Source: Actinoplanes sp. TFC3 (GTDB lineage: Bacteria > Actinomycetota > Actinomycetes > Mycobacteriales > Micromonosporaceae). From it: DNA of 40,141 nt. The translations under genes were made by a program, and so were the position numbers. The stretch lies in contig NZ_LOJP01000002.1 in NCBI RefSeq assembly GCF_001553785.1, positions 305,904 through 346,044 on the forward strand, read 5' to 3'. Shown here piece after piece: positions 30,100 through 38,370 of the stretch (positions are counted from its first letter, which is position 1; each line of letters opens with the position of its first letter). Below the pieces are notes generated by a model. The model searched no databases. It was not told where the DNA came from and saw only the letters and a program-made list of their open reading frames with translations.

Positions 30100-30570
30100 C
30101 TAGCGGCGGACGACCTTGCGGGATCGGGTGCGGGCGATCCGGGCCTGCGCGTAGGCCTTGAGCGACTTGGAGCGGTAGTCGCGTCCCAGCATGGTGGCGA
30201 TCCAGTAGCCGAGAGCGGTGCCGACGATGGCGAAGCCGCCGTACAGCCAGATCTGGGAGAAGAAGTTGCCCGCGCCGCCGGAGAAGGGGGCGTCACCGCT
30301 GACGAACGGGCCGACCAGGATGGTCAGCAACATGCCGAGCACCGCTGCCGCCGCCAGGTCGGGCAGCCAGACGCTGGCCGGGACGCGCTGGGAGCGGCGG
30401 AAGGCCAGGACCGCCAGGATCAGGCCGATGACCGCGAACATGGCGATGGAGATGCGGTTCTCCGCCGTGTCGTTGCCGGAGAAGCCCAGGCGGGCGACCA
30501 GCCGGGCCACCACGTTGATTCCGAACAGGGCCGCCGCCAGCATACCGATCGACACCCAGCGCTGCCTCAT
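30100..30570 (-). CDS. Four-helix membrane protein
   Basis: This 156-residue protein starts at ATG 30570 after GGGAGGG. It has about four membrane segments (residues 5-26, 40-58, 70-90 and 108-128) and a very basic tail (RSKSLKAYAQARIARTRSRK). It begins 18 bases after the VanW stop, so the two are probably cotranscribed. No family is recognised; a cell-envelope role is suggested by its neighbour. Confidence 0.7.
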   Translation of the reverse strand: MRQRWVSIGMLAAALFGINVVARLVARLGFSGNDTAENRISIAMFAVIGLILAVLAFRRSQRVPASVWLPDLAAAAVLGMLLTILVGPFVSGDAPFSGGAGNFFSQIWLYGGFAIVGTALGYWIATMLGRDYRSKSLKAYAQARIARTRSRKVVRR

Positions 30571-30588
30571 GACGCCCTCCCAGAACTG

Positions 30589-32286
30589 TTACGCCGGCTC
30601 GTCGCCGCATACGAATCGTGGCTCGGGATCGTAGCGCCAAGTGAACTTCTTGCGCTCGACCTCCTTGCCATCCTTGCGAATGACGCGCCATGCGTCCTGG
30701 GTGAAACCTGGGAGTCCGCTGCTGGTGATGCACTTGGGGCCGGCCTCGCGATGCACGGTCGGCGGCGAGCTGATGTTGCGCCTCGGACCATAGACGGTCT
30801 TCACGCTGTCATAGACCTTCGTGCTCCACATCGACACGGTCACCGAGCTGCTGGTGTAGGACGTGTCGACCAGAATGCCGTACGGCGTGATGTTCTTGAA
30901 CTTGAGATCGAGCGTCGGGTAGAAGATTGTCGACTCGATGACGGCTGGGTAGCGCGAGAAGTAGAACGAGTGCGGCTTGTGCTCGACGTCTTCCAGTCCG
31001 GCGTAGTAGGCGGCGTTGAACAGCGTGGTGGTGAACTGCGAGGCTCCCCCGCCGACGCCCGGCTCCAGCTTGCCCCCGACGATCACCGGGGCGTCCTGGT
31101 AGCCGGCCGCGTAGTCGCGCTCGCCGGTGTGCCCGTTGAGCGAGAACGTCTCCCCGGGCTGCACGACCGCGCCGTCCACGGCCCGAGCGACGGTCATGAT
31201 GTTCTGACTGCGCGGGGAACTCGCCCCACCGGTGAAGTGCGTGGTGAACGTCGACACCTTCTCCTTGACGCCCAGCTTGACGACATCCTCATCCGCTAGC
31301 TCGGCCTGCTGCGTGGTCAGCGTCGCGGCGACCTCACGCGGGGCCGGGTTGCGCAGCACCGTGAGCAGCGCCGGGCCGAGCATGGCCAGGTCAACCATGG
31401 TGCCGGGCTTGCTGGCCACCACCACCGGCTTGCCGCCGGTCAGCTTGAGCGTGGCGTCCACCGGAGCCTTCTCGACCTTGGCGAACTCCTTGGCCGCGGC
31501 AGCGTGCAGCTTCTTGGCGTCGAGGGCCGGGGTGAGCTGGCCGTTGTCGTCGGAGCGGAACACCAGGCCCTTGGCGATGGCGGCGGGAGACAGCGTGAAT
31601 GACTTGTCGTCGGCGGTGACGGTGACTGGCGCCGCGACGGCGGGCCGGGCCAGGTCGGCTACCAGCGCGTCGACCTGCTCCTTCGAAGTCGCAGCGGGAC
31701 GCGTCACCAGCGGCACCATGGCCGTCTCGCCGGTCGGCCACGCGGTGCGGACGGCGGCTGCGGCCTGCGCCGGGTCCAGGCCGAGGCCCGCTTGCGGATA
31801 GGTGGGCTCCGGCGTGGTCTGGGCGTACGAAATCCCGGGCTTCTTGAGGGTCAGCTTGGTGGGGTCGAGTTGTTCGCGCAGGGCTGACTCAAGTTTGGCC
31901 TGGTCAAGGTCGATCACCGGAGGCACCGTGCGCTCGCCGAACAGCGAGGGGCTGCCCTTCATGGCATGCCCGATCGTGCGGTCGACGTTGATGCTCAGGC
32001 CCACGTCGGCGGGCTGCACGGTCACCGCTTTGCCGTCGAGCTCCACCTTCGCCGGCTCGCTGGCGCGTGGCCTGACGGCATCGGACAGCAGCCGTTCGGC
32101 TTCCGAGCGCGACTTACCGCCGAGGTCCAGGCCGAGCACGCGGGTGCCGCGCGGAATGTCGCCGCCATACGCGTACGCCGCCACGCCGGCCGACGCGAGC
32201 AACACTGCGGCCACCGTGCCCACCACGATGATCCGCTTGCTGTTCAGCGGCCCGACGGCTGGGGTTTCTGGAGCTTCGGGGGTCAA
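30589..32286 (-). CDS. VanW-family protein with tandem YoaR/PG-binding domains
   Basis: This 565-residue protein starts at TTG 32286 after GGTGG. There is one membrane segment at about 17-42, then two PG_binding_4 (YoaR-like) domains (about 45-180 and 190-310; GDIPRGTRVLGLDLGGKSRS at the first). The VanW domain (PF04294) occupies about 340-490 with NIMTVARAVDGAVVQPGETF, SLNGHTGERDYAAGYQDAPV and GVGGGASQFTTTLFNAAYYA. It is probably an extracellular cell-wall protein; VanW itself is of unknown function and is not a resistance determinant by itself. A G5-type tail is absent. It is the first gene of the pair with the membrane protein at 30100. Confidence 0.9.
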   Translation of the reverse strand: MTPEAPETPAVGPLNSKRIIVVGTVAAVLLASAGVAAYAYGGDIPRGTRVLGLDLGGKSRSEAERLLSDAVRPRASEPAKVELDGKAVTVQPADVGLSINVDRTIGHAMKGSPSLFGERTVPPVIDLDQAKLESALREQLDPTKLTLKKPGISYAQTTPEPTYPQAGLGLDPAQAAAAVRTAWPTGETAMVPLVTRPAATSKEQVDALVADLARPAVAAPVTVTADDKSFTLSPAAIAKGLVFRSDDNGQLTPALDAKKLHAAAAKEFAKVEKAPVDATLKLTGGKPVVVASKPGTMVDLAMLGPALLTVLRNPAPREVAATLTTQQAELADEDVVKLGVKEKVSTFTTHFTGGASSPRSQNIMTVARAVDGAVVQPGETFSLNGHTGERDYAAGYQDAPVIVGGKLEPGVGGGASQFTTTLFNAAYYAGLEDVEHKPHSFYFSRYPAVIESTIFYPTLDLKFKNITPYGILVDTSYTSSSVTVSMWSTKVYDSVKTVYGPRRNISSPPTVHREAGPKCITSSGLPGFTQDAWRVIRKDGKEVERKKFTWRYDPEPRFVCGDEPA

Positions 32287-32364
32287 AGTCGGCCACCTTC
32301 ACCTGCTTGTGAGGCCGCAAGTGTGCCCGCGCTGATCTGCCGCGCCAAACGTCGCGGCCGGTTG

Positions 32365-32808
32365 TCACAGCTTCGTGATCGAGGGCCGCTTCAGAATCGC
32401 CCGATAGGTGTATACGGCAAAGGTCAGGCTGCCGGCCAGGATCATCACCAGCGCGATCCAGTCGTTGCCGCTGACCAGGTAGTCGCCCTCGGGGGTGCGG
32501 GTGCCGGCCGCGAAGAACATGATCAGCGTCCACGCGCCCCAGGGCGGGGCGATTGCCCAGCGGCGCCCAACCAGGCTGGTGGCGAACCAGGCGATCGCCC
32601 AGTTGGCCACGATCGCCACGAGCACCGCCACGCCGATCGGCACCCCGCTGATCCGCAGCGGCGTCATCAGCAGTTCAAGAGCCGCGCTGAACACCGTGGC
32701 GATCAGCGACACAACCACCCCGGCAATGCGGAGGAAGCCGTCAAGCCGTGGGTTGGGGCGCTGCGGGTCGTCGCCCGGCGGGGCCTGCGCGGGGGCTTCC
32801 ACGCTCAT
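32365..32808 (-). CDS. Membrane protein linked to mshB
   Basis: The protein is 147 residues from ATG 32808 (MSVEAPAQAPPGDDPQR), overlapping the mshB stop by four bases. A 36-base longer frame is rejected. It has about four membrane segments (29-50, 59-78, 88-105 and 117-135). M. tuberculosis Rv1171 is a similarly sized protein next to mshB (Rv1170), so this is probably the conserved neighbour. Role unknown, perhaps in mycothiol-related membrane processes. Confidence 0.78.
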   Translation of the reverse strand: MSVEAPAQAPPGDDPQRPNPRLDGFLRIAGVVVSLIATVFSAALELLMTPLRISGVPIGVAVLVAIVANWAIAWFATSLVGRRWAIAPPWGAWTLIMFFAAGTRTPEGDYLVSGNDWIALVMILAGSLTFAVYTYRAILKRPSITKL

Positions 32809-33692
32809 CGCGGCACCACGTTGCTGAACAGGTCGTCTTCCCATTTGTGCGGGCCGCTGACCTCGCCGCGCTCGCCCTTGACCAGACGGAAATACTCGAC
32901 GCCCATGAACTCGTCGCCGAAGTCGCCGGCGATGCCGTACAGCCAGGAGTTGTCCGGGATCTGGGTGGCGTGCGCGCGCATGGCGGCCACCTTCTTGGTG
33001 TAGAAGTCGGTGCCGTCGACGCGGGCGGCGATCTCGTCGTCGGGGTGGCCGAACGGCAGATCAGCCACGGTGTCGGCATCGGCGAACGGGTTGTCGTCCA
33101 TACCCTTGAACGCCGCCATGCCGCCTTCGAGCACGCTCAACGGCATGGCGGTCCAGTAGATCTTGTCGGGCCCGATCCCCTCGGCTTCGGCCAGTTCCGC
33201 CGCGCGCATGGCCACCCGATGTGCCTGAATATGATCGGGATGACCGTAAAAACCGTTTTCATCGTATGTGATGAGCACCTGCGGCCGTACCTCCCGGATG
33301 ATCTCCAGGCAGGAAGCCGCAGCCTCCTCCAGATCGGCCTGCCAGAACGCCCGCGGGTGGTTGTTGGTCGCCAGGCCCATCATGCCCGAATCGCGGTAAC
33401 GACCGGCGCCGCCGAGAAAGCGGTGATCCGTCACGCCCAGCGCGGCGCACGCGCGCTCCAGCTCCACGATCCGCCAGCCGCCGAGCTGATCGGCCTGGCG
33501 CGCCTCCAACTGCGCGAGCGCGGGGACGTGGATCTCGCCTTCCTCGCCGAGCGTGCAGGTCACCAGCGTCACCTGGGCGCCCTCGGCCACGTAGCGGGCC
33601 ATGGTGGCCCCGGTGCCGGTGACCTCGTCGTCGGGATGGGCGTGCACCAGCATGAGGCGGCGTGCGGGCTGCGCGTTCGTCACCCGCGCCAC
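32805..33692 (-). CDS. mshB: MshB, mycothiol-pathway deacetylase
   Basis: This 295-residue enzyme deacetylates N-acetyl-1-D-myo-inositol-2-amino-2-deoxy-alpha-D-glucopyranoside, the second committed step of mycothiol synthesis, using zinc. Motifs: HAHPDDE (His19, Asp21, Asp22; zinc ligands His19 and Asp22, general base Asp21) and FYGHPDH (Tyr149 and His154, the third zinc ligand). The PIG-L/LmbE fold is complete. GTG 33692 is chosen; the GTG three codons downstream is also possible. It overlaps the membrane protein gene by four bases. Presence of mshB confirms an actinobacterium with mycothiol. Confidence 0.94.
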   Translation of the reverse strand: MARVTNAQPARRLMLVHAHPDDEVTGTGATMARYVAEGAQVTLVTCTLGEEGEIHVPALAQLEARQADQLGGWRIVELERACAALGVTDHRFLGGAGRYRDSGMMGLATNNHPRAFWQADLEEAAASCLEIIREVRPQVLITYDENGFYGHPDHIQAHRVAMRAAELAEAEGIGPDKIYWTAMPLSVLEGGMAAFKGMDDNPFADADTVADLPFGHPDDEIAARVDGTDFYTKKVAAMRAHATQIPDNSWLYGIAGDFGDEFMGVEYFRLVKGERGEVSGPHKWEDDLFSNVVPR

Positions 33693-33758
33693 TTTACGCG
33701 GGAGCTGATCCGCCGGGCTCTCTGCGGTTTGGCGGGCGAGAGTGGCTGGTGATCAGGG

Positions 33759-35489
33759 ATGCTAAGCGGCGTGGAGTATCCCGAACTTGCCGCGCGTACC
33801 GGGTCGTTCCGCTTCGGCGCGCCGCACGCCGTGACGGTGAGCGGAGACGGCGAGCGGATCGCTTTCCTGCGCTCCGAGGGGCCGTACGACCCCGATGCCG
33901 CGCTCTGGGTGCTGACGGTGGCTACCGGGGACGTGACGAAGGTCGCGGACGGGCCGGTCGCCTCGTACGCCGGCTCCTGCGATCTGTCCGTCCTGACGTG
34001 GGCCACCCCCGGCGGCGAGCTGCGCGGCTTCGGGTCGGCCGAGGGACCGGTGCTCGACCCGCGGCCCGACCCGACCGGCCAACACGTCGGGTTCACCAGG
34101 CCGGACGGCTCGCTGTGGGTCGATGACCAGGTGCTGGCGGGCGAGCCCGGGGTCACCTGGGGCATGGCAGAAACGGCGGCGGAGCAGTTCGGGCGCACGA
34201 AGGGCTGGTGGTGGTCGCCCGACGGCAGCACCGTCCTCGCGGTTCGCAAAGCCACGTCGATCAGCCTGCACCTGCTCGACCTGTACGGCGGGTGGGTCGA
34301 CGTGCACTGGGACCGGGAGACCTACCCGTACCTGGCCGACGTGCGGTGGACCGCCGGCAACCCGCTGATCACCGTGCTACGGCGCTCCCAGCAGCACGGA
34401 TTGGTCCTGTCGATCGACCCGCGTACCGGCGAGACACAGGTCCACGCGGAGCTCGCCGACGCCCGCTGGGTCGAGCCCGTGGCCGGCACGCCGCTGCTGC
34501 TGCCCGACGGCCGGGTGCTGGTCGGCGGCGAACTCGCGCACGACGGCTTCGACGCGCGCTGCCTGTTCGCCGACGGCAGCTTGCTGACGCCGCCCGGCCT
34601 CTACGTGCGCCGGGTCGCCGGGGTGCTGCCGGACACCCGCGAGCTGATCATCGAAGGCACCGAGGGCGAGCCCGCCGAACAGCACGTCTACGCAATCCGC
34701 ACCACGATCGGCGGTGGCGGCGCCAAGTCGCGGCGCCTGACGTCCACGCCGGGCTGGCACCACGCCGTGGTCGGCGGTGACGTTCTGGTGATCGACGACG
34801 AGGTGCGCCGCGGGGAGGCGGTTCTGCGGTTGCCGTCGGAACGGGCAGTGTGGCCGTACCATCCGAATCCGGTTTTCGAACGTGTCACCGACCGCCGGTT
34901 GCCTGCCGCTGTGCTCCATCCCTCCGGCCATGTGCATGGCTCGCGCCTTCCGGTCCTGCTCGATCTGGGCGCCGGGCCGGGCCACCAGCACGTGACCAAC
35001 GACCCGGCCGCCTGGCAGGAAAGACAATGGTGGGCCGATGCGGGCTTCGTCGTGGTCAGTGCCGATTCCCGCGGTACGCCCGGAGTAGCACCGTCGTTCG
35101 AGAAGGTCGTGCATCGCCGGCTGGCCGATGTCGCCCTGACCGACCAGATCGAAGCGCTTCACACGCTTACCGGAAAGCACCCTGACCTGGACCTGAGCCG
35201 GGTGGCGGTGCGCGGTACCGGGCTGGGCGGATGGCTGGCTGCGCTGGCCGTGCAACGCCGGCCCGACGTCTTCCGCTGCGGCATCGCGCGTGATCCGGTG
35301 CTGCGGTGGTCGGAGTTGCCGCCGGCTTTCGCCGAGCGTTACCTCGGCCCGATCGCCGACAACCCCGAGATCTACGAGCACCACAACGCGGCACCGACCG
35401 GCCCGGCGCTGCTCGTTCTCCCCGCCGCCTCGTCCTCCCCTGTTGATTTGTCCGAAGAACTCCAGTTCGTCATCCGGGAGTGCGCATGA
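33759..35489 (+). CDS. S9-peptidase-like protein lacking the catalytic residues
   Basis: This 576-residue protein (ATG 33759, or GTG 33771) has an N-terminal propeller region like DPP-IV (VTVSGDGERIAFLRSEGPYD; WWWSPDGSTVLAVRKATSIS) and a C-terminal alpha/beta hydrolase half (WWADAGFVVVSADSRGTPGV; LTDQIEALHTLTGKHPDLDL). The nucleophile motif, usually Gly-x-Ser-x-Gly-Gly, reads RGTGLGGW, so the Ser position is Gly488. The Asp-bearing loop (LLVLPAASSSPVDL) is altered, and the protein stops before the His segment. It looks catalytically dead. It is divergent from mshB and coupled to the Uma2 gene (ATGA at 35486-35489). Confidence 0.85.
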   Translation: MLSGVEYPELAARTGSFRFGAPHAVTVSGDGERIAFLRSEGPYDPDAALWVLTVATGDVTKVADGPVASYAGSCDLSVLTWATPGGELRGFGSAEGPVLDPRPDPTGQHVGFTRPDGSLWVDDQVLAGEPGVTWGMAETAAEQFGRTKGWWWSPDGSTVLAVRKATSISLHLLDLYGGWVDVHWDRETYPYLADVRWTAGNPLITVLRRSQQHGLVLSIDPRTGETQVHAELADARWVEPVAGTPLLLPDGRVLVGGELAHDGFDARCLFADGSLLTPPGLYVRRVAGVLPDTRELIIEGTEGEPAEQHVYAIRTTIGGGGAKSRRLTSTPGWHHAVVGGDVLVIDDEVRRGEAVLRLPSERAVWPYHPNPVFERVTDRRLPAAVLHPSGHVHGSRLPVLLDLGAGPGHQHVTNDPAAWQERQWWADAGFVVVSADSRGTPGVAPSFEKVVHRRLADVALTDQIEALHTLTGKHPDLDLSRVAVRGTGLGGWLAALAVQRRPDVFRCGIARDPVLRWSELPPAFAERYLGPIADNPEIYEHHNAAPTGPALLVLPAASSSPVDLSEELQFVIRECA

Positions 35490-36004
35490 CATCAGCCCTG
35501 ATCGGCCGAAGCCTGCCCATGGAGGCCCTGGCGACCACGGAGGTCGACTACCTCCAGCTCGGCGAGACGTCAGCCATCTCGGAACTGTGGGACGGCAACG
35601 TCCTCACTTGCCCGCGCGACACCCCGCGGCACCAGATGATCCTGAACGCGCTGGCCAACGCGCTACGAGCGGGCCGCTCGGACCTCAACGTGATCACCGG
35701 CATACCGGTCCGGCTGGGCCCGGGCCGCATCGCGGTGCCCGACCTGATCATCTCGGGCACCATCGACCCGGACGTCCCGCTGGTCGAGGCCACCTCGGTG
35801 CGGCTGGTCTGCGAAATCACGTCGGCAGCCAGCGCCACGGTGGACTGGACTCTGAAGATGCACGCGTACGCCCAGGCCCGGATCCCGTGCTACCTGGTGG
35901 CGGAGCCGGATCGCGGGCTGCTGCACAGCAACATGCTGTCGGCACAGGGGTACGTGGAGCAGTCGGTCATGCAGCTGGTGCGCGTGACGGGCCTTAACCT
36001 GTGA
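35486..36004 (+). CDS. Uma2-family (DUF820) nuclease-like protein (1)
   Basis: The protein is 172 residues from ATG 35486, coupled to the S9-like gene. It has the Uma2/DUF820 layout: an N-terminal EVDYLQLGETSAISELWDGN, PVRLGPGRIAVPDLIISGTI with the PDLI acid (PD...), VRLVCEITSAASATVDWTLK (E-I-T-S), and MHAYAQARIPCYLVAEPD. This is the PD-(D/E)xK core. The catalytic D...ExK is not fully clear: the Glu is present but a Thr/Lys lies in place of Lys. Family members are uncharacterised nuclease-fold proteins common in actinobacteria and cyanobacteria. Confidence 0.83.
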   Translation: MTSALIGRSLPMEALATTEVDYLQLGETSAISELWDGNVLTCPRDTPRHQMILNALANALRAGRSDLNVITGIPVRLGPGRIAVPDLIISGTIDPDVPLVEATSVRLVCEITSAASATVDWTLKMHAYAQARIPCYLVAEPDRGLLHSNMLSAQGYVEQSVMQLVRVTGLNL

Positions 36005-36041
36005 CTAGATCCCGGAGGGGTAGTCGTGCGACAATATATTC

Positions 36042-36617
36042 ATGACTTCCGCGATTCTGGGCCGGACTATGCCGTGGACTGAGGAGGAGTTCCTGGCGCT
36101 GGGTGAGACCTCGGAGCGGGTGGAACTCTTTGACGGAGAGCTCACGGTGACTCCTGCATCAACCCCCCTGCACCAGCACATCTCCTTTGAACTCAAACTG
36201 GCGTTGCGGCAAGCGGTTCGCAAGGCCGGACTCACCGTGCATGAAGCAGTCAATGTCCGGCTGGAGCCAGGCCGCATTCCGATTCCGGATCTCGTCATCA
36301 CAGAGCAAATCAATTTGCAGAACCCCGTGATCGACGCGGAGGCGGTGCTGCTTGTTTGCGAAATCACTTCTCCGTCCAACGCGGCGACGGACAAGGTTCG
36401 CAAGATGGAGTATTACGCCGGGGCTCGGATACCGTGGTATTTGCTCGTTGAGCAGACCGGCACGCTTCATCTGTTCAGGCTCAACGACTCGCATTACGTA
36501 GAGCACTCCGTCACGCCGTACGGGGAGGTGCTGCACTTGAGGGAGCCGGTTGAGGTCGACATCGACACCGCAGAACTGCGGCCGCCGGACTTCGGGTGGA
36601 GCCATGCCGTGGACTGA
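36042..36617 (+). CDS. Uma2-family (DUF820) nuclease-like protein (2)
   Basis: The protein is 191 residues from ATG 36042; an in-frame TAG at 36021 rules out a longer start, and no good Shine-Dalgarno is seen at the right distance. The Uma2 core is intact: MPWTEEEFLALGETSERVEL at the start, PDLVITE with Asp near residue 86, LLVCEITSPSNAATDKVRKM and YYAGARIPWYLLVE. The end (PDFGWSHAVD) is read into a duplicated copy of its own N-terminal sequence (36601-36657), so the natural C-terminus may have been altered by a tandem duplication. Function as for the family. Confidence 0.83.
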   Translation: MTSAILGRTMPWTEEEFLALGETSERVELFDGELTVTPASTPLHQHISFELKLALRQAVRKAGLTVHEAVNVRLEPGRIPIPDLVITEQINLQNPVIDAEAVLLVCEITSPSNAATDKVRKMEYYAGARIPWYLLVEQTGTLHLFRLNDSHYVEHSVTPYGEVLHLREPVEVDIDTAELRPPDFGWSHAVD

Positions 36618-36730
36618 GGAGGCGTTTCTAGCGCTGGGGGAGACCCCGGAGCGAACGGTTGCCATACCGGACGTTGTTGTCGCGAAGGCTGGTGACGACG
36701 GCCGCGACGGGCTTGTTGTCGCCTCGGTGA
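36604..36730 (+). pseudogene. Deleted third Uma2 copy
   Basis: From ATG 36604 the frame reads MPWTEEAFLALGETPER, nearly identical to the start of the gene at 36042. It then jumps to IPDVVVAKAGDDGRDGLVVA, which matches the IPDLVITEQINLQNPVIDAE region later in that protein. About 60 residues between are missing and the C-terminal half is absent. It is an internally deleted relic of a tandem duplicate; its 5-prime end overlaps the preceding gene in another frame and its 3-prime end meets the GGDEF gene stop. Confidence 0.8.
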
Positions 36731-36731
36731 G

Positions 36732-38282
36732 TCAAACGGCGGTAAGGCGGTTACGGCCGGCGCGCTTGGCGGCGTACAGGTTGGCGTCTGCCCGGTCATA
36801 GAGGGTGTGGGCGCTTTCGTCACCGCGGCAAACCGCTAGGCCCATGCTCAGGGTGACGCGCAGGCCCGGCGCGATGGCGGACCAGTCGCGGGCCAGCACC
36901 ACCTGGCGGATGCGCTCCGCGACCTGGTGGGCTTCGAGTTCACCCCCCGCCAGGAACAGCGCGAACTCATCTCCGCCCAAGCGGACAGCCACCTCGTCCC
37001 GGCGGCAATGAGAACGCAGCATCCCGGCTATCTCACTCAGGACCCGGTCGCCCACGCTGTGCGAGAAGTCGTCGTTGATGGCCTTGAAATGGTCGACGTC
37101 GATCAGCAGCAGCGCACTCGTGTCCGCCAGAGAACTCATTCGGCGGTCGAACTCGCGGCGGTTTCCGAGCCCGGTCAGCGCGTCGGACATGGCCGCGCGG
37201 TCGGCGGTTCTGCGGGCGGCTTCCAGCTCGACACGGCGGTAGGCCTGGCGCAGCATCGTGCGCCGGTCCAAGCGTAGCCGCCACAGCAGTTCTATTTGCC
37301 CACGCAGGGCCGCCAGCACCGATTGGGCCGCGTCGCCGGGATATTCGAGGGTGGCCAGCAACGCCAGTTCGTACCGGTAGATCAGGCTGTGCCCGGGCTC
37401 GGTCGCCAATTGGTCGGCGGCTACGAATTCGCGGCGGGCACCGCGCAGGTCACCGGCTTCGCGCAGGATCACGCCGTGGGCCAGGTGCAGCAGGCGCGAC
37501 TCGTGGTCCTGCCCCTTCTCGCGCATGGGCAGCAGCAACGCCTCCACTATTGCGAGCGCTTCGGCATGGCGTCCGACCTTGGCCAGACCGAGCGACAGCA
37601 AAGCGTTGGACAACGGCGAGCCGGGCAGCCGGTCGACCCAGTATCCGAGCAGGGCGACACTGGTGGTGAACAGCCGGGAAGCCTCGTTCGAGCGGCCCAC
37701 CTGTTCCAGGCGCAAACCCCATTCCAGCCTCAGTTCGGCGCGCTGGAGATCCGCCGAGGACCGATAGATCTCGGTGAAGTCCACGTATTCCTTGGGGCCA
37801 CGCAGGCATTCGTCGGCCAGTTCGTAAAGCTCTGCTGCCTTGGCCGCCTCGCACAGCGACGACATCGCTGACACATACCGGACTGAGCCGCGCGGAGCCG
37901 TGTCGAGCACGACCATGGCCCGTGCGAGATAGACCAGGCCATCATCGATGCGACCCAGTTTGATCAGCACCTCGGCGGTGTCGGCGAGCACCTTCGCGGC
38001 CGTGCTGCGCGGGCCGGAACCTTCCGGATTGGCGACGAGCTGCTCCCCCACGGCCAGGGCCTCGGGGAGGCGACCGAGGGCTGTGAGGGCGTACATGCGA
38101 CCGAGTTTGATCGTCTGCACCGTGCGCGAGTCACCGAGGGCGGTCGCGATCCCCTCGGCCTCGTCGGCGGCGGTCAGCGTCTCGGCCTGGCGACCCTGGA
38201 TGGTCAGATCATGGACATGAAGGGCAAGGGCGGCAAACGGACCGTACGGCAGAATCACGGCCGGTACGCGGCCCTCGGCCAT
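36732..38282 (-). CDS. TPR-GGDEF diguanylate cyclase
   Basis: The protein is 516 residues from ATG 38282 after AGGTGG; the 30-codon extension upstream is unsupported. Residues of about 10-330 are a helical repeat (TPR-like, with many A-x-x-L-x-x-A pairs). Residues of about 355-516 form a GGDEF domain: DALTGLGNRREFDRRMSSLA, LIDVDHFKAINDDFSHSVGD, and the active-site VRLGGDEFALFLAGG. The inhibitory RxxD-type site before it reads RRDE, so product inhibition may be weak. It makes cyclic di-GMP from GTP and is probably cytoplasmic, as no membrane segment is seen. Confidence 0.9.
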   Translation of the reverse strand: MAEGRVPAVILPYGPFAALALHVHDLTIQGRQAETLTAADEAEGIATALGDSRTVQTIKLGRMYALTALGRLPEALAVGEQLVANPEGSGPRSTAAKVLADTAEVLIKLGRIDDGLVYLARAMVVLDTAPRGSVRYVSAMSSLCEAAKAAELYELADECLRGPKEYVDFTEIYRSSADLQRAELRLEWGLRLEQVGRSNEASRLFTTSVALLGYWVDRLPGSPLSNALLSLGLAKVGRHAEALAIVEALLLPMREKGQDHESRLLHLAHGVILREAGDLRGARREFVAADQLATEPGHSLIYRYELALLATLEYPGDAAQSVLAALRGQIELLWRLRLDRRTMLRQAYRRVELEAARRTADRAAMSDALTGLGNRREFDRRMSSLADTSALLLIDVDHFKAINDDFSHSVGDRVLSEIAGMLRSHCRRDEVAVRLGGDEFALFLAGGELEAHQVAERIRQVVLARDWSAIAPGLRVTLSMGLAVCRGDESAHTLYDRADANLYAAKRAGRNRLTAV

Positions 38283-38370
38283 CGCCCCACCTCGCTTCTT
38301 GTCGATCTCCGTCTGTGACGGTACCGCTCCGCACCGAAATTTGTCGGAGGACTGGCCTAGGGTTCGAAGC

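Noticed and set aside
30589..32286. Reading the VanW protein as a vancomycin-resistance determinant
   Set aside because: No vanH/A/X or vanR/S genes are nearby, and VanW-family proteins are common in susceptible and non-producing bacteria.
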